DNA of 64,000 nucleotides from Citrobacter freundii (GCF_029717145.1 NZ_CP099222.1:4526001-4590000); one strand, 5' to 3'; positions 1-14,060 are shown, counted from the stretch's first letter. Notes: generated by a model from the letters alone, not told the origin. Numbers and translations: made by a program.

Positions 1-71
1 AACTGCGTCAGAAACTGGATACCTGGTTTAGCGAACTGGCGCCTATTGAAGAGATGCAGGACGGGGAATAA
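1..71 (+). CDS. engB: EngB/YihA ribosome-biogenesis GTPase, 3' end only
   Basis: Only the last 22 codons are in the window, read in the frame starting at base 3 and ending in TAA at 69-71. The peptide ends LDTWFSELAPIEEMQDGE, which matches the C-terminus of E. coli YihA (EngB/YsxC), an essential GTPase for large-subunit ribosome assembly. The place agrees: engB faces spf and polA in enterobacteria. The GTPase motifs lie outside the window, so the call rests on this tail and on synteny. Confidence 0.85.
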   Translation, partial: LRQKLDTWFSELAPIEEMQDGE

Positions 72-80
72 CCTACCAAT

Positions 81-119
81 ATGCCGGATGGCGCCGCTGC
101 GCGTCTTATCCGGCCTACA
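81..119. repeat. REP palindrome after engB
   Basis: Imperfect palindrome of the REP type: GCCGGATGGCG on the left and CTTATCCGGCCTACA on the right around a GC-rich centre. It lies just after the engB stop and before the Spot 42 terminator, the usual 3'-flanking place for REP units. Confidence 0.8.
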
Positions 120-147
120 GCATGTGCGAAACCTTTCTTTCGCACAA

Positions 148-256
148 TAAAAAACGCCCCAGTCATTACTGACTGGGGCGGCTAAAATATTCAGCCAAAT
201 CCGATTACGTGAAGTAAAAGGTCTGAAAGATAGAACATCTTACCTCTGTACCCTAC
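148..256 (-). ncRNA. spf: Spot 42 small RNA
   Basis: The minus strand from 256 starts GTAGGGTACAGAGGTAAG and ends in the stem CGCCCCAGTC/GACTGGGGCG followed by a T-run, matching E. coli Spot 42 almost base for base over 109 nt. Spot 42 is an Hfq-dependent RNA that represses genes of secondary metabolism such as galK when glucose is present, and CRP-cAMP represses its transcription. It lies downstream of polA on the same strand, as in E. coli. A TGTGA half-site (minus strand, 348 to 344) lies upstream, but its second half is poor, so no CRP site is called. Confidence 0.96.
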
Positions 257-404
257 GAGAATAACTTTACTCTTTTTTGAGCAGCGCAGAAAGCACTTTT
301 TGTAATTTTTTTTCACTCCCGGCATAGGAAATTTTAATGGTCATCACAAAAAGCGCTAACTTATGTTGCTTAGTTACGAAAAGAGCGCGTTATTCAGCAA
401 ACCC

Positions 405-3191
405 TTAGTGCGCTTGATCCCAGTTTTCACCGCTTCCGACTTCCACCAGCAACGGCACATCAATTCGCGTTCCGTTCTCCATCAGCTGATGGATTTTTTT
501 CGAGACGCTATCGAGATCATCTTTGTGCACTTCAAACACCAGTTCATCATGTACCTGCATGATCATTCGTACGCGAGGCTGTTCGGTTTGCAGCCAGTCG
601 TCTACGGCAATCATAGCGCGCTTAATAATGTCCGCAGCGGTGCCTTGCATCGGGGCGTTAATCGCCGCACGTTCAGCACCTGCACGACGCGCACCATTAC
701 TGGATTTGATATCCGGTAAATAGAGGCGACGTCCTTCCAGCGTTTCAACGTACCCTTGCTCTTTTGCCTGCGCACGCGTGCGTTCCATATATTCCAGTAC
801 GCCCGGGTAGCGTTCGAAATAGAGATCCATGTACTTCTGCGCTTCTTTGCGTGGAATATTGAGCTGGCGTGCAAGACCGAAGGCGCTCATGCCGTAGATC
901 AGACCAAAGTTGATGGCCTTCGCGCTGCGGCGCTGTTCACTGGTCACGGAATCAAGAGGTAAGCCAAAGACCTCTGCAGCCGTGGCGCGGTGAATGTCCT
1001 TTCCTTCGGCAAAGGCGGTAAGCAGCCCCTTATCACGCGAGAGGTGCGCCATAATGCGTAGCTCAATCTGCGAGTAGTCCGCCGAGACAATGACATAATC
1101 TTCTGGTGCAATAAATGCCTGGCGAATACGGCGTCCTTCCTCATTACGCACCGGAATATTTTGCAGGTTAGGATCGGTAGAAGACAAACGCCCGGTCGCC
1201 GTAACTGCCTGATGATAAGAGGTATGCACACGACCAGTTTTAGGGTTGATCATCAGCGGAAGTTTATCTGTATAAGTAGACTTCAATTTTGCCAGCCCAC
1301 GATATTCCAGAATCACCTTCGGCAGCGGATAATCCAGCGCTAACTCTTCCAGCACCTCTTCTGACGTTGACGGCGCGCCGCCCGGCGTTTTCTTCAGCGG
1401 CTTGATACCCTGCTTTTCAAACAGAATGGTTTGCAGCTGTTTAGTGGAAGAGAGGTTAAAGGCTTCCCCGGCAATCTCGTGCGCTTTTTGCTCCAGCTCG
1501 TTCAAACGCAGCATCAGCTCTGCTGAATGCTTGTGCAACACGGCAGGGTCGATTTTTACACCGTTGCGCTCGATGCGGGACAGGACCGGGACCAACGGCA
1601 TATCGATATTCTCGAAGACGTTTAGCGGTCCTTTATGTTTTTGCAGCTCTGGCCACATTTTCAGATGCAGCTGTAGCGTGACGTCGGCGTCCTCCGCGGC
1701 ATAACGACCAGCTTCTTCCAGCGCAATCTGGTTAAAGGTCAGTTGGTTTTTACCTTTCCCGGCGATCTCTTCGAAGGTGATCGTTTTATGTTTCAGCCAG
1801 CGGTCAGACAGGCTGTCCATATCGTGTCGCCCGGCAACGCTGTTAAGAATGTAGGATTCGAGCATGGTATCAAAGACGATACCGCGCAGTTCGATACCGT
1901 AGTTCGCCAGGATGCCACGGTCATACTTCAGGTTTTGCCCAACTTTATGCGCTTTTTCGTCTTCCAGTAGCGGCTTCAGCAGCGTCAGTGCCCGATCACG
2001 GGAAATTTGGTCAGGGGCATCCAGGTAGTCATGCGCGACAGGAACATACGCCGCCACACCCGGTTCAATAGCGAAAGAGAGTCCCACCAGATTCGCGGAG
2101 ATATTGTCCAGGCTGTCGGTTTCGGTATCAAAAGCAAAGACCGGCGCTTTTTTCAGCTTCGCAATCCACGCTTCCAGCGTCGTCTCGTCCAGAATCGTCA
2201 CATAGTTATCGTATGAGAGAACCGTGGCGGGCTCCTCAGGCGTTTCATCAATAACGATGGTTTCCTGTGGTTTTGCCGCAGGTTTTGTGCCTTTTGCCTG
2301 CAGCCATTTCCCGGCTTCAACGTCGGTGACCCAACGTTTGAACTCATATTGTTTGAACAGATTTAACAGCTCGTCCGCTGCAGGTTGTCGTACTTCCAGC
2401 TGCTCGCAGGTTAATTCCAGCTCGACATCCGTTTTGATGGTTGCCAGCTTATAAGAGAGGTAAGCCACCTCTTTATTCTGCTCGAGCTTGCCAGCCATGG
2501 TTTTTGCGCCACGGAACGTCAGGCCCGCTATTTTTTCTGATTCAGCATAGAGCGTATCCAGCCCGCCCAGCCCCTGGAGTAACGCCTGAGCCGTCTTTTC
2601 ACCCACGCCCGGCACGCCAGGAATGTTATCAGAAGAGTCGCCCATCAGCGCCAGGAAGTCGATAATCAGTTCCGGCGGCACGCCATACTTATTTACCACC
2701 TCATCCGGGCCGAGGATCGTATTGGTCATGGTGTTGATGAGGGTGATATTCGGCGTCACCAGCTGAGCCATGTCTTTATCACCGGTACTGATCAGCACCG
2801 GACGGCCAATTTGCTCTGCTTCACGCGCCAGCGTACCGATAACGTCGTCCGCTTCTACGCCTGAAACAGCCAGCAGGGGTAACCCCATGGCTTTTACCAT
2901 CGCGTGCAGCGGTTCAATCTGCGCGCGTAGATCGTCTGGCATCGGCGGACGATGCGATTTGTAGTGCTCGAATAATTCATCACGGAAGGTTTTACCCTTG
3001 GCGTCGAATACCACCGCCGCATGCGTCGGCTTATATTGCAAAATCAAGCTACGCAGCATGTTGAGGACACCGTACATCGCGCCCGTAGGCTCTCCTGCGC
3101 TGTTGGTCAGCGGTGGGAACGCATGGTATGCGCGATACAGGTAAGATGAGCCATCTACAAGGATAAGTGGGTTTTCTGGGATCTGAACCAT
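405..3191 (-). CDS. polA: DNA polymerase I
   Basis: Family A DNA polymerase of 928 aa, the E. coli length, that removes RNA primers and fills gaps in replication and repair. Three domains are visible: the N-terminal 5' nuclease ([17 protein letters not shown], later GDKDMAQL), the 3'-5' exonuclease with the FDTETDS motif near residue 355, and the polymerase with motif A DYSQIELR and motif [10 protein letters not shown]. All catalytic acids are present, so it should be fully active. The frame is open three codons further (MDI before MVQIP), but the 928-residue start matches the family. The upstream gap carries two DnaA-box matches. Confidence 0.98.
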   Translation of the reverse strand: MVQIPENPLILVDGSSYLYRAYHAFPPLTNSAGEPTGAMYGVLNMLRSLILQYKPTHAAVVFDAKGKTFRDELFEHYKSHRPPMPDDLRAQIEPLHAMVKAMGLPLLAVSGVEADDVIGTLAREAEQIGRPVLISTGDKDMAQLVTPNITLINTMTNTILGPDEVVNKYGVPPELIIDFLALMGDSSDNIPGVPGVGEKTAQALLQGLGGLDTLYAESEKIAGLTFRGAKTMAGKLEQNKEVAYLSYKLATIKTDVELELTCEQLEVRQPAADELLNLFKQYEFKRWVTDVEAGKWLQAKGTKPAAKPQETIVIDETPEEPATVLSYDNYVTILDETTLEAWIAKLKKAPVFAFDTETDSLDNISANLVGLSFAIEPGVAAYVPVAHDYLDAPDQISRDRALTLLKPLLEDEKAHKVGQNLKYDRGILANYGIELRGIVFDTMLESYILNSVAGRHDMDSLSDRWLKHKTITFEEIAGKGKNQLTFNQIALEEAGRYAAEDADVTLQLHLKMWPELQKHKGPLNVFENIDMPLVPVLSRIERNGVKIDPAVLHKHSAELMLRLNELEQKAHEIAGEAFNLSSTKQLQTILFEKQGIKPLKKTPGGAPSTSEEVLEELALDYPLPKVILEYRGLAKLKSTYTDKLPLMINPKTGRVHTSYHQAVTATGRLSSTDPNLQNIPVRNEEGRRIRQAFIAPEDYVIVSADYSQIELRIMAHLSRDKGLLTAFAEGKDIHRATAAEVFGLPLDSVTSEQRRSAKAINFGLIYGMSAFGLARQLNIPRKEAQKYMDLYFERYPGVLEYMERTRAQAKEQGYVETLEGRRLYLPDIKSSNGARRAGAERAAINAPMQGTAADIIKRAMIAVDDWLQTEQPRVRMIMQVHDELVFEVHKDDLDSVSKKIHQLMENGTRIDVPLLVEVGSGENWDQAH

Positions 3192-3314
3192 AATGTCCAT
3201 GCCTGTTTATCAGATTATGGGTAAAGGATGCCACAGACAGGATGAAAACATGAGTTTTTCGCCGCATTTGTCGAAAAACTTTTGTAGATCTTCTGCGTTG
3301 TTCGCAATGTGAGC

Positions 3315-3323
3315 TGTGGATAA
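3315..3323 (-). promoter_or_regulatory. DnaA box, consensus, upstream of polA
   Basis: The plus strand reads TGTGGATAA, the exact complement of the DnaA consensus TTATCCACA. It lies about 125 bp upstream of the polA start in the 363-bp AT-rich gap (3192-3554) between divergent polA and yihG. DnaA has been reported to affect polA expression in E. coli, so a regulatory role is plausible, not shown. Confidence 0.6.
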
Positions 3324-3455
3324 GTTTGTGAATAAATAATTTTCAGCCCTTTAAATACAGCAAGATAATTTATGAATCATAATAATTCTGCATATTTTTC
3401 ATTATGTTATTTCATGACGCAGAATTTTATATCATCTTTTCAGCTTATAGCTGGA

Positions 3456-3464
3456 TGTGGATAG
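3456..3464 (-). promoter_or_regulatory. Second DnaA-like box, polA-yihG gap
   Basis: TGTGGATAG on the plus strand, complement CTATCCACA: one mismatch from the DnaA consensus, same orientation as the box at 3315. Apart from the two boxes the gap 3192-3554 is AT-rich and shows no gene. Confidence 0.45.
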
Positions 3465-3554
3465 ATATTCCCTTTTTTTCTATTCAGCGAAGATCCATCA
3501 TTTGGTTCGTTTTCTGATAAAATTAGCCCCTTGCGCCCTTTTAGCGCACTATTT

Positions 3555-4490
3555 ATGGCTAACCTTTTGAATAATTTAATTATGGCGAGAATACTCGCCG
3601 CGATAACGCTGCTGCTGAGTATCGCATTGACCATATTGGTCACGATTTTATGTTCCGTGCCAATCATCCTGGCCGGAGTTGTAAAACTGCTTTTGCCTAT
3701 TCCTTTCGTCTGGCGCAAGGTATCCCTCTTTTGTAATTTCATGATGTACTGCTGGTGTGAAGGTCTGGCGCTATTGCTACACCTTAATCCACGACTGAAG
3801 TGGGATGTTGAGGGGCTGGAAGGTCTGAGCAAGAAAAATTGGTATCTGCTCATCTGTAATCACTACAGCTGGGCCGACATCGTTGTGCTTTGCGTTTTGT
3901 TTCGTAAGCATATCCCGATGAATAAATACTTTCTTAAGCAGCAATTAGCCTGGGTGCCTTTTATTGGTCTGGCATGTTGGGCGCTGGATATGCCATTTAT
4001 GAAACGCTATTCGCGCGGTTATTTGCTCCGTCACCCTGAACGACGTGGTAAAGATGTGGAAACAACACGTCTTTCTTGTGAGAAGTTTCGTGTGCATCCA
4101 ACAACGATCGTGAATTTTGTCGAAGGCTCACGGTTCACCCACGAGAAATGCCAGCAGACCCGATCTCCCTATAAAAACCTGCTGCCACCTAAGGCTGCCG
4201 GTATTGCGATGGCGCTGAATGTCTTAGGATCGCAATTCGATAAGTTGCTGAACGTCACGCTGTGTTATCCGCAAAACAGCAGCCATCCTTTCTACGACAT
4301 GCTGAGCGGTAAGTTAACGCGCATTGTAGTACGAGTGAATCTGGAGCCGGTGAAAGAGGAATTACACGGTGATTACGTCAACGATAAAGGGTTTAAGCGT
4401 CGGTTCCAGCTGTGGCTGAATACGCTCTGGGCCGAGAAAGATGCGCAAATAGATGCGATTAAAGCCTCAACTAAAAAAGCCGGTCTCTGA
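3555..4490 (+). CDS. yihG: YihG, 1-acyl-sn-glycerol-3-phosphate acyltransferase family
   Basis: 311-residue membrane protein of the PlsC-like family that acylates lysophosphatidic acid; E. coli YihG (310 aa) is a secondary enzyme of this kind beside PlsC. A hydrophobic N-terminal helix ([17 protein letters not shown]) is followed by the HX4D motif in CNHYSWAD and the EGSR substrate motif in [10 protein letters not shown], both required for acyltransferase activity. The ATG at 3555 gives MANLLNN, matching the E. coli start; the frame is open eight codons further upstream. It runs convergently into dsbA, with a terminator stem overlapping its last codons. Confidence 0.93.
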   Translation: MANLLNNLIMARILAAITLLLSIALTILVTILCSVPIILAGVVKLLLPIPFVWRKVSLFCNFMMYCWCEGLALLLHLNPRLKWDVEGLEGLSKKNWYLLICNHYSWADIVVLCVLFRKHIPMNKYFLKQQLAWVPFIGLACWALDMPFMKRYSRGYLLRHPERRGKDVETTRLSCEKFRVHPTTIVNFVEGSRFTHEKCQQTRSPYKNLLPPKAAGIAMALNVLGSQFDKLLNVTLCYPQNSSHPFYDMLSGKLTRIVVRVNLEPVKEELHGDYVNDKGFKRRFQLWLNTLWAEKDAQIDAIKASTKKAGL

Positions 4491-4500
4491 CCGGCTTTTT
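4473..4500. terminator. Bidirectional terminator between yihG and dsbA
   Basis: Symmetrical hairpin: A-run, GCCGGTC (4479-4485), three-base loop, GACCGGC (4489-4495), T-run. It ends transcripts from both strands of the convergent pair, and the yihG stop codon lies inside it. Confidence 0.9.
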
Positions 4501-4503
4501 CGT

Positions 4504-5127
4504 TTACTTCTGGCCTACCAGATATTTCACGGTATCGGCATACTGCTGTACAAAGATATCCATGCTGCTGGTATCCATGCCTTGCGGATTCACCTGATAT
4601 TTGCCATTCACAAACATCGCCGGAACCCCCTGCAGTTGCAGATCGGCAGCCGCTTTTTCCTGCTGCGCGACCAGTGATTTCACCACGAAGCTGTTCCATG
4701 CCGCATCATAATCTTCACCTTTAATACCCGCATCAACAAATACTTTACGGATATCAGCGGTAGACTGGACGGTCTGAGTTTTCTGCACCGCTTCAAACAA
4801 CGGTACTGTGACCTTATCTTCTACGCCCAGCGCCAGCGCAACCGCCCACGCCTGAGTCAGATCTTTGCCCAGAGGTCCCAAAAACTCAACGTGGTATTTG
4901 GTCATCTTGGTGCCTTCAGGCAGTTTTTTCTTCACGTTATCAGACACGTGAAGCACTTCTTCAAACTGGTAGCAATGCGGGCAGTAGAAGGAGAAGAACT
5001 CCAACACCTGCGGTTCACCCGCAATAGGCTTTTCCAGTGTGATGTACTGCTTACCATCCTGGAACTGCGCTGCCGATGCGCTAAAAGCTAAAACCATACC
5101 AGCCAGCGCCAGCCATATTTTTTTCAT
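4504..5127 (-). CDS. dsbA: Periplasmic thiol:disulfide oxidoreductase DsbA
   Basis: DsbA puts disulfide bonds into proteins entering the periplasm and is reoxidised by DsbB. The 207-residue precursor has a Sec signal peptide ([19 protein letters not shown]), the active site CPHC at 49-52 (mature 30-33) and the cis-proline loop GVPAMF. The segment VEFLGPLGK follows the Salmonella form and is one residue shorter than E. coli. The second of two nearby ATGs is chosen: it is 8 nt after GGAGAG and gives the canonical start. It follows srkA by 16 bp and is probably cotranscribed with it. Confidence 0.97.
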   Translation of the reverse strand: MKKIWLALAGMVLAFSASAAQFQDGKQYITLEKPIAGEPQVLEFFSFYCPHCYQFEEVLHVSDNVKKKLPEGTKMTKYHVEFLGPLGKDLTQAWAVALALGVEDKVTVPLFEAVQKTQTVQSTADIRKVFVDAGIKGEDYDAAWNSFVVKSLVAQQEKAAADLQLQGVPAMFVNGKYQVNPQGMDTSSMDIFVQQYADTVKYLVGQK

Positions 5128-5143
5128 GTCCATGTCTCTCCGA

Positions 5144-6130
5144 TTAATACATTGGCGTTAATTGTAAGGGGGGTTGTTGCAGAATTTTTGCCTGCTCAAT
5201 AAAGGTCGCCGTCTGACGGTGCCAGTAATCTTCTCCGGTTAACCACGGGAAGTTTTTTGGAAACGCAGGATCATCCCAACGTCGAATCAGCCAGGCTAGA
5301 TAATAAACTAAACGCATGGCGCGTAAAGGTTCTATGAGTCCTAATTCAGCGACGTCGAACTCAGTAAACTCTTCATAAGCTTCGATAATGGTTTCAAGCT
5401 GCATGCGCTGCTCGGCTTTATCACCATTAAGCAGCATCCATAAATCCTGAATGGCCGGGCCATTGCGGGCATCATCTAAATCGACAAACATCGGACCATC
5501 GCGCCACAGAATATTTCCGGCATGACAGTCACCGTGCAGACGCAGAGTGTCAAAACGCGTATGCCACCGTTCGGTAACCACGGTGATAAGCGCATCCGTT
5601 GCTTTCAGAAATGCTGCTTTTTGTCCTGATGGAATAATCGGTGCACTGTCGAAAAGTTTACGCGGTTCAATCAGATACTCGTCGAGGCCAATGGTCGGTC
5701 GAAAAGCAAAAGGCTGTTTTCGCCCGGTTTGATGCAGACGTCCGAGATAGCGGCCAACCGACTCCATTTGATCGATATTGTCGGCTTCAAACTGCCGACC
5801 TCCTACGCTGGGGAATATCGCATAGTGGAACCCTTGATGCCCCAGTAACGTCTGGCCATCAAACACCATCGGCGCCGCAACCGGCACGTCATCACGCACC
5901 AGTTCCAGTGCAAACTGATGTTCTTCCTGTATTTGATCGACGGACCAACGCTCAGGGCGGTAGAACTTTACGACAAAGCGTCGACGGTCTTCGTCCTGGA
6001 ATTGGTAGACACGGTTTTCATAGCTGTTGAGCGGGGTAAGCCCGGAATCCACCCGGATCCCCTGCTCAAACAGCGCATCCATGATGGTATCCGGGTGTAG
6101 CGTTTGGAAAGTAAAAGCGTTGTTATTCAT
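5144..6130 (-). CDS. srkA: Stress response kinase A (YihE/RdoA)
   Basis: 328 residues, the E. coli length. SrkA is a Ser/Thr kinase of the aminoglycoside-phosphotransferase/choline-kinase fold that protects stressed cells and is part of the Cpx regulon. The Brenner-type catalytic loop reads [14 protein letters not shown] and the metal-binding part [12 protein letters not shown]; the N-lobe lysine is in [12 protein letters not shown]. It is first in a two-gene operon with dsbA. A CpxR-type box sits about 70 bp upstream. Confidence 0.95.
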   Translation of the reverse strand: MNNNAFTFQTLHPDTIMDALFEQGIRVDSGLTPLNSYENRVYQFQDEDRRRFVVKFYRPERWSVDQIQEEHQFALELVRDDVPVAAPMVFDGQTLLGHQGFHYAIFPSVGGRQFEADNIDQMESVGRYLGRLHQTGRKQPFAFRPTIGLDEYLIEPRKLFDSAPIIPSGQKAAFLKATDALITVVTERWHTRFDTLRLHGDCHAGNILWRDGPMFVDLDDARNGPAIQDLWMLLNGDKAEQRMQLETIIEAYEEFTEFDVAELGLIEPLRAMRLVYYLAWLIRRWDDPAFPKNFPWLTGEDYWHRQTATFIEQAKILQQPPLQLTPMY

Positions 6131-6195
6131 CCCATCATCCGGAAATTACTACGAATGATTCAGGATATCATTTCGCAGCACTTTCGGTGGCGGCG

Positions 6196-6210
6196 ATTAC
6201 AAGCTTTTAC
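6196..6210 (-). promoter_or_regulatory. CpxR-type box upstream of srkA-dsbA
   Basis: The minus strand reads GTAAA-AGCTT-GTAAT, nine of ten matches to the CpxR consensus GTAAA-N5-GTAAA. It overlaps the last codons of yihD and lies just upstream of srkA. The srkA-dsbA operon is a known Cpx target in E. coli, so envelope stress probably induces it here. Confidence 0.65.
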
Positions 6211-6476
6211 TCTTTAATTACGCCACGAGCGCGCAGCAATGCGGTTTTAAAGTCTTCTTCATAATCTTTCTGAATACCTGGGATCACCGCATCCTTCGCT
6301 GAGTCACGCATTTTCAGGTGATAGATCAGAATGTCATCAGTTAAATCCGCCAGTTCTCCGTCAAAACCTGACTCTTTCGCCAGTTTCTGTAAAAATTGCA
6401 TCAGGTTAAGATCGGGTTCTTTCTGCCAGGCTGGCTGGAGGAGTTCAATAACTTCATTCAGACGTTTACATTTCAT
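6207..6476 (-). CDS. yihD: YihD, small conserved protein of unknown function (DUF1040)
   Basis: 89-residue soluble acidic protein almost identical to E. coli YihD ([20 protein letters not shown]). No catalytic motif, signal peptide or membrane segment is visible; it looks helical and is well conserved in enterobacteria. It lies between srkA (same strand) and mobA (divergent). A Shine-Dalgarno-like AAGGAG precedes the ATG. Function unknown. Confidence 0.92.
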   Translation of the reverse strand: MKCKRLNEVIELLQPAWQKEPDLNLMQFLQKLAKESGFDGELADLTDDILIYHLKMRDSAKDAVIPGIQKDYEEDFKTALLRARGVIKE

Positions 6477-6545
6477 GGTTGTGCTCCTTACGCTTAATAC
6501 AGATACGTTAGCAGGGTCAATCCCACATTAAAAGAGGCGATATCA

Positions 6546-7130
6546 GTGATTCTGGATAGTGCAATTACAGGGGTTGTCCTGGCGGGCGGTAAGGCCAGGC
6601 GGATGGGGGGTGCAGATAAAGGACTGCTTGAGCTAGACGGCAAACCTTTGTGGCGGCACGTCGCCGATGCGCTCGCCTTACAGGTCGAGACCGTCGTGGT
6701 TAATGCCAATCGCCATAAGGATATTTATCAGCAAAGTGGTCTGAAAGTTATCCCTGATTCATTACCTGATTTCCCTGGCCCGCTGGCCGGAATGCTGTCG
6801 GTATTTTTACAACTGGCAGGTGACTGGTTTTTATTCTGCCCCTGCGATATGCCCTATATTCCCCACAACCTGGTCGCAAGACTGGCAGAACAGCGCCAAA
6901 ATGCGCCAGTGGTGTGGGTGCATGATGGGGAGCGGGATCACCCGACAATTGCACTGATGCACAGAGCAATGCAGCCGTTACTGCAGGAGTATCTTCAGGC
7001 AGGTGAACGACGGGTGATGGTCTTTATGCGCCAGGCCGGCGGACACGCCATCGATTTTAGCGATCATAAAGATGCGTTTGTGAATGTGAACACACCTGAA
7101 GAATTGGCCAGATGGCAGGATAAATCATGA
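6546..7130 (+). CDS. mobA: Molybdenum cofactor guanylyltransferase MobA
   Basis: MobA transfers GMP from GTP to molybdopterin cofactor, giving the MGD form used by DMSO reductase-family enzymes. At 194 aa it has the E. coli length, with the nucleotide-binding loop [14 protein letters not shown] at residues 8-21, the segment LSVFLQ, and CPCDMPYIP supplying the metal-binding aspartate. The start is GTG. It overlaps mobB by 4 nt (ATGA), so the two are translationally coupled. Confidence 0.95.
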   Translation: MILDSAITGVVLAGGKARRMGGADKGLLELDGKPLWRHVADALALQVETVVVNANRHKDIYQQSGLKVIPDSLPDFPGPLAGMLSVFLQLAGDWFLFCPCDMPYIPHNLVARLAEQRQNAPVVWVHDGERDHPTIALMHRAMQPLLQEYLQAGERRVMVFMRQAGGHAIDFSDHKDAFVNVNTPEELARWQDKS

Positions 7131-7630
7131 TCCCATTGCTCGGTATTGCCGCATGGAGCGGCACAGGAAAAACCACACTGCTCAAAAAACTGATCCCGGA
7201 ACTGTGCGCCAAAGGCATTCGTCCAGGATTAATTAAGCATACCCACCACAACATGGACGTCGATAAACCCGGCAAGGATAGCTATGAGTTACGTAAAGCT
7301 GGCGCAGCGCAAACACTGGTTGCCAGCCAACAACGCTGGGCGTTAATGACGGAAACGCCGGCAGAACCTGAGTTAGATTTAGCCTATCTGGTGAGCCGAA
7401 TGGATGCTACAACACTGGATTTGGTACTGGTTGAGGGTTTTAAACACGAACCTGTCGCCAAGATCCTGCTTTTTCGTGAAAATTGCGGGCATAGTGCACA
7501 AGAATTGACGATTGATGAGTATGTTGTTGCGGTTGCCAGTGATGTTCCACTTGAAGTGGATGTCCCACTTTTAGATATCAACGACGTACAACAAATTGCA
7601 GGGTTTGTTGCACAGTGGCTGGGACGTTAA
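7127..7630 (+). CDS. mobB: Molybdopterin-guanine dinucleotide biosynthesis adapter MobB
   Basis: 167-residue P-loop GTPase; MobB is not essential for MGD formation but binds GTP and is thought to assist MobA. The Walker A motif is [15 protein letters not shown] near residues 8-22, and the conserved [17 protein letters not shown] follows. The ATG inside the mobA stop gives the usual coupled start. After the stop come a REP unit and the rRNA terminators, which read the other way. Confidence 0.95.
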   Translation: MIPLLGIAAWSGTGKTTLLKKLIPELCAKGIRPGLIKHTHHNMDVDKPGKDSYELRKAGAAQTLVASQQRWALMTETPAEPELDLAYLVSRMDATTLDLVLVEGFKHEPVAKILLFRENCGHSAQELTIDEYVVAVASDVPLEVDVPLLDINDVQQIAGFVAQWLGR

Positions 7631-7653
7631 CCAACCGGTAATCTGCAAAATTG

Positions 7654-7686
7654 TGCCTGATGACTTTGCGCTTATCAGGCCTACCA
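7654..7686. repeat. REP palindrome after mobB
   Basis: GCCTGATG...GCGCTTATCAGGCCTAC, a single REP-type palindrome between the mobB stop and rRNA terminator T2. Confidence 0.75.
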
Positions 7687-7721
7687 TTCCGGCAGCGAGC
7701 AAGCACTTCCCAAAAACACAG

Positions 7722-7755
7722 ACGCAAAAAAGCCCATCCGTAAGGATGGGCTTCT
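7722..7755 (-). terminator. rRNA operon terminator T2
   Basis: On the minus strand the stem AGCCCATCC/GGATGGGCT closes on a four-base loop and runs into a T-run. It matches the second terminator (T2) of the E. coli rrnB operon nearly base for base. Confidence 0.92.
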
Positions 7756-7761
7756 TCACTT

Positions 7762-7854
7762 GTTTGATGCCTGGCAGTTTATGGCGGGCGTCCTGCCCGC
7801 CACCCTGCGGGCCGTTGCTTCGCAACGTTCAAATCCGCTCCTGGCAGATTTGTC
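7762..7854 (-). repeat. Stem-loop segment between T1 and T2, with a copy of the 5S tail
   Basis: On the minus strand: GACAAATCTGCC-AGGAGC-GGATTTG hairpin, the stem ACGTTGCGAAGCAACG, a GC-rich hairpin GGCGGGC/GCCCGCC, then AACTGCCAGGCATCAAAC. That last 18-mer repeats the 3' end and flank of 5S rRNA exactly (plus-strand copies at 7762-7779 and 7931-7948). The same module layout appears at 60143-60228. Confidence 0.85.
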
Positions 7855-7889
7855 CTACTCAGGAGAGCACTCACCGACAGACAACAGAT

Positions 7890-7926
7890 AAAACAAAAGG
7901 CCCAGTCTTTCGACTGAGCCTTTCGT
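7890..7926 (-). terminator. rRNA operon terminator T1
   Basis: On the minus strand: AAAGGCTCAGTC, loop, GACTGGGCCTTT and a short T-rich tail just after 5S. It is the equivalent of rrnB T1 of E. coli and the main stop for the operon. Confidence 0.93.
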
Positions 7927-7935
7927 TTCTGTTTG

Positions 7936-8055
7936 ATGCCTGGCAGTTCCCTACTCTCGCATGGGGAGACCCCACACTACCATCGGCGCTACGGCGTTTC
8001 ACTTCTGAGTTCGGCATGGGGTCAGGTGGGACCACCGCGCTACAGCCGCCAGGCA
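7936..8055 (-). rRNA. rrf: 5S ribosomal RNA
   Basis: 120 nt on the minus strand, starting TGCCTGGCGGCTGTAGCGCG and ending GAACTGCCAGGCAT. It matches E. coli 5S throughout, with the TGCCTGGC/GCCAGGCA terminal helix. It lies 92 bp after 23S. Confidence 0.97.
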
Positions 8056-8147
8056 AATTCTGTTTATCAGACCGCTTTTGCGTTCTGATTTTATCTGTAT
8101 CAAGCTGAATTGATGTCTTTCTTTCGCCAAAACACCTTTGGCGTTGT

Positions 8148-11057
<2,910 letters not shown>

Positions 11058-11188
11058 TCACAACCCGAAGATGTTTCGTAAAACACATCGTGTTGCGAAA
11101 ATTTGAGAGACTCGAACACACCGCTTATCTGTTCTTATTACGGAGAACAGACACAGTGTGTCGTTTCAATTTTCAGCTTGATCCAGAT

Positions 11189-11200
11189 TTTTAAAGAGCA
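11189..11200 (-). promoter_or_regulatory. boxA antitermination site in the 16S-23S spacer
   Basis: The minus strand reads TGCTCTTTAAAA, the rRNA boxA core bound by NusB/NusE. It lies between tRNA-Ala and 23S, where the second boxA of rrn operons is expected. Confidence 0.8.
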
Positions 11201-11264
11201 AAACTTCGCAGTGAACCTTTTCAGGTACACTCTGAAGTTTTCTTGTTTTGTTCGCAGTAAAGGA

Positions 11265-11340
11265 TGGTGGAGCTATGCGGGATCGAACCGCAGACCTCCT
11301 GCGTGCAAGGCAGGCGCTCTCCCAGCTGAGCTATAACCCC
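11265..11340 (-). tRNA. alaT: tRNA-Ala (anticodon TGC)
   Basis: 76 nt with encoded CCA. The anticodon loop CTTGCAC sits in a CCTGC/GCAGG stem, with GTTCGATC in the T-arm. The acceptor keeps the G3-U70 pair that marks alanine tRNA; an extra wobble (U5-G68) differs from the E. coli gene. Symbol by position in rrnA. Confidence 0.97.
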
Positions 11341-11449
11341 ATCGTAATACTTCATCTCTGTACCGATAATTTGTCCTGAGACAAGGCGTGGAATGACGAA
11401 GCATACTGAAGTATGCGAGTCGTTTCACAACACAGTATCAGGGCAAATT

Positions 11450-11526
<77 letters not shown>

Positions 11527-11596
11527 GCAGAGATTTTTACTGCTAATTTTTCATCAGACAATCTGTGTGAGCACTACAAAGAACGTTTCTTTAAGG

Positions 11597-13138
<1,542 letters not shown>

Positions 13139-13268
13139 AAGTTTGATGCTCGTGAATTAAACTTCGTAATGAATTACGTATGTTCACTCAGAGACTTGGT
13201 ATTCATTTTTCGTCTTGCGACGTTAAGAATCCGTATCTTCGAGTGCCCACACAGATTGTCTGATAAAT

Positions 13269-13280
13269 TGTTAAAGAGCA
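13269..13280 (-). promoter_or_regulatory. Leader boxA of the rRNA operon
   Basis: TGCTCTTTAACA on the minus strand, the leader boxA of rrn operons, about 130 bp before 16S and after P2. It loads the NusB/NusE antitermination complex. Confidence 0.88.
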
Positions 13281-13318
13281 GTGCAACGCGGCTTTCGCTC
13301 ACCGTTGCGAGGTCCCGT

Positions 13319-13346
13319 ATAATACGTTTTCCTCATTCAGAGTCAA
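13319..13346 (-). promoter_or_regulatory. rRNA promoter P2
   Basis: Minus strand: -35 TTGACT (13346 to 13341), 16-bp spacer, -10 TATTAT (13324 to 13319). It matches rrn P2 of E. coli. With P1 and boxA it explains the gap 13139-13514. Confidence 0.88.
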
Positions 13347-13437
13347 GCATTTCTTTCCGCTTTTCTCCGCAGAGTTCTCTGTGGAACCCCGCTGACCCGG
13401 CGGCTTGTAATCCGTTGTTCCGTGTCAGTGGAGGCGC

Positions 13438-13465
13438 ATTATAGGGAGTTATTTCAGGCTGACAA
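13438..13465 (-). promoter_or_regulatory. rRNA promoter P1
   Basis: Minus strand: -35 TTGTCA (13465 to 13460), 16-bp spacer, -10 TATAAT (13443 to 13438), then a GC-rich discriminator GCGCCTCC typical of stringently controlled rrn P1. An A/T-rich stretch upstream (about 13470-13510) fits an UP element. Fis sites would fall in the 3' end of hemG; none was mapped. Confidence 0.92.
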
Positions 13466-13514
13466 GGGGAAATTCAAAATAATTTTCCGAGTGCGTATTT
13501 TTTATTCTTTACGT

Positions 13515-14060
13515 TTATTTTAACGACGCTTTGTTGGTTAATTGGGCTATTTCTCGCGCAAAACTCGCAACCTGTTCCCAATCGGTATAGACCACTTCTT
13601 TATTCGTATCCGTTTCGCCACCGGACATCTTCATAATCAGTTGGATCATGACGCGGTCATACCAACGATAGCGAGGATAAAGCAGTGCGCCAGCGATCAC
13701 CGCGCTACGATCGGGTCGCCACGGCGAGCTCATCAGAAACTTGCGCGCATAGCTGTTGGTTTGCGGGGTACGTTTTTCCGGCTTACGGGCGACCAGATTA
13801 ACGGAGTAGAACGCACTCGGCATCGCGTTCAGCCGCGTAGCGTGCTTCTTCACAAACGTCTGAAAAGCAGAATGGTAGTGACCGTAGCGAATCGAGGCAC
13901 CGATCACCACGCTGTCATAGTGCTGCCAGTCAGGCTCTTCGGTGCGGTGCAGATTCATCACATCCGCCCAGATGCCCAACTCTTTGAGCTCAGAAGCCAG
14001 ATACTCGGCGATTTCGCGCGTTTGTCCATCCCGGGAAGAAAAAAGAATCAGTGTTTTCAC
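13515..14060 (-). CDS. hemG: Menaquinone-dependent protoporphyrinogen oxidase HemG
   Basis: 181-residue flavodoxin-like enzyme that oxidises protoporphyrinogen IX to protoporphyrin IX, passing electrons to quinones. The FMN phosphate-binding loop is [16 protein letters not shown] at residues 7-22, and the inserted loop that sets HemG apart from plain flavodoxins ([12 protein letters not shown]) is present. It is last in the pepQ-yigZ-trkH-hemG run, 11 bp after trkH, and its 3' end adjoins the rRNA promoters. The other haem genes of the window (hemCDXY) lie 42 kb away. Confidence 0.96.
   Translation of the reverse strand: MKTLILFSSRDGQTREIAEYLASELKELGIWADVMNLHRTEEPDWQHYDSVVIGASIRYGHYHSAFQTFVKKHATRLNAMPSAFYSVNLVARKPEKRTPQTNSYARKFLMSSPWRPDRSAVIAGALLYPRYRWYDRVMIQLIMKMSGGETDTNKEVVYTDWEQVASFAREIAQLTNKASLK

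Noticed and set aside
301-360. CRP site for Spot 42
   Set aside because: Only one good half-site (TGTGA, minus strand at 348-344); the other half does not match, and a second candidate near 301-316 has the wrong spacing.
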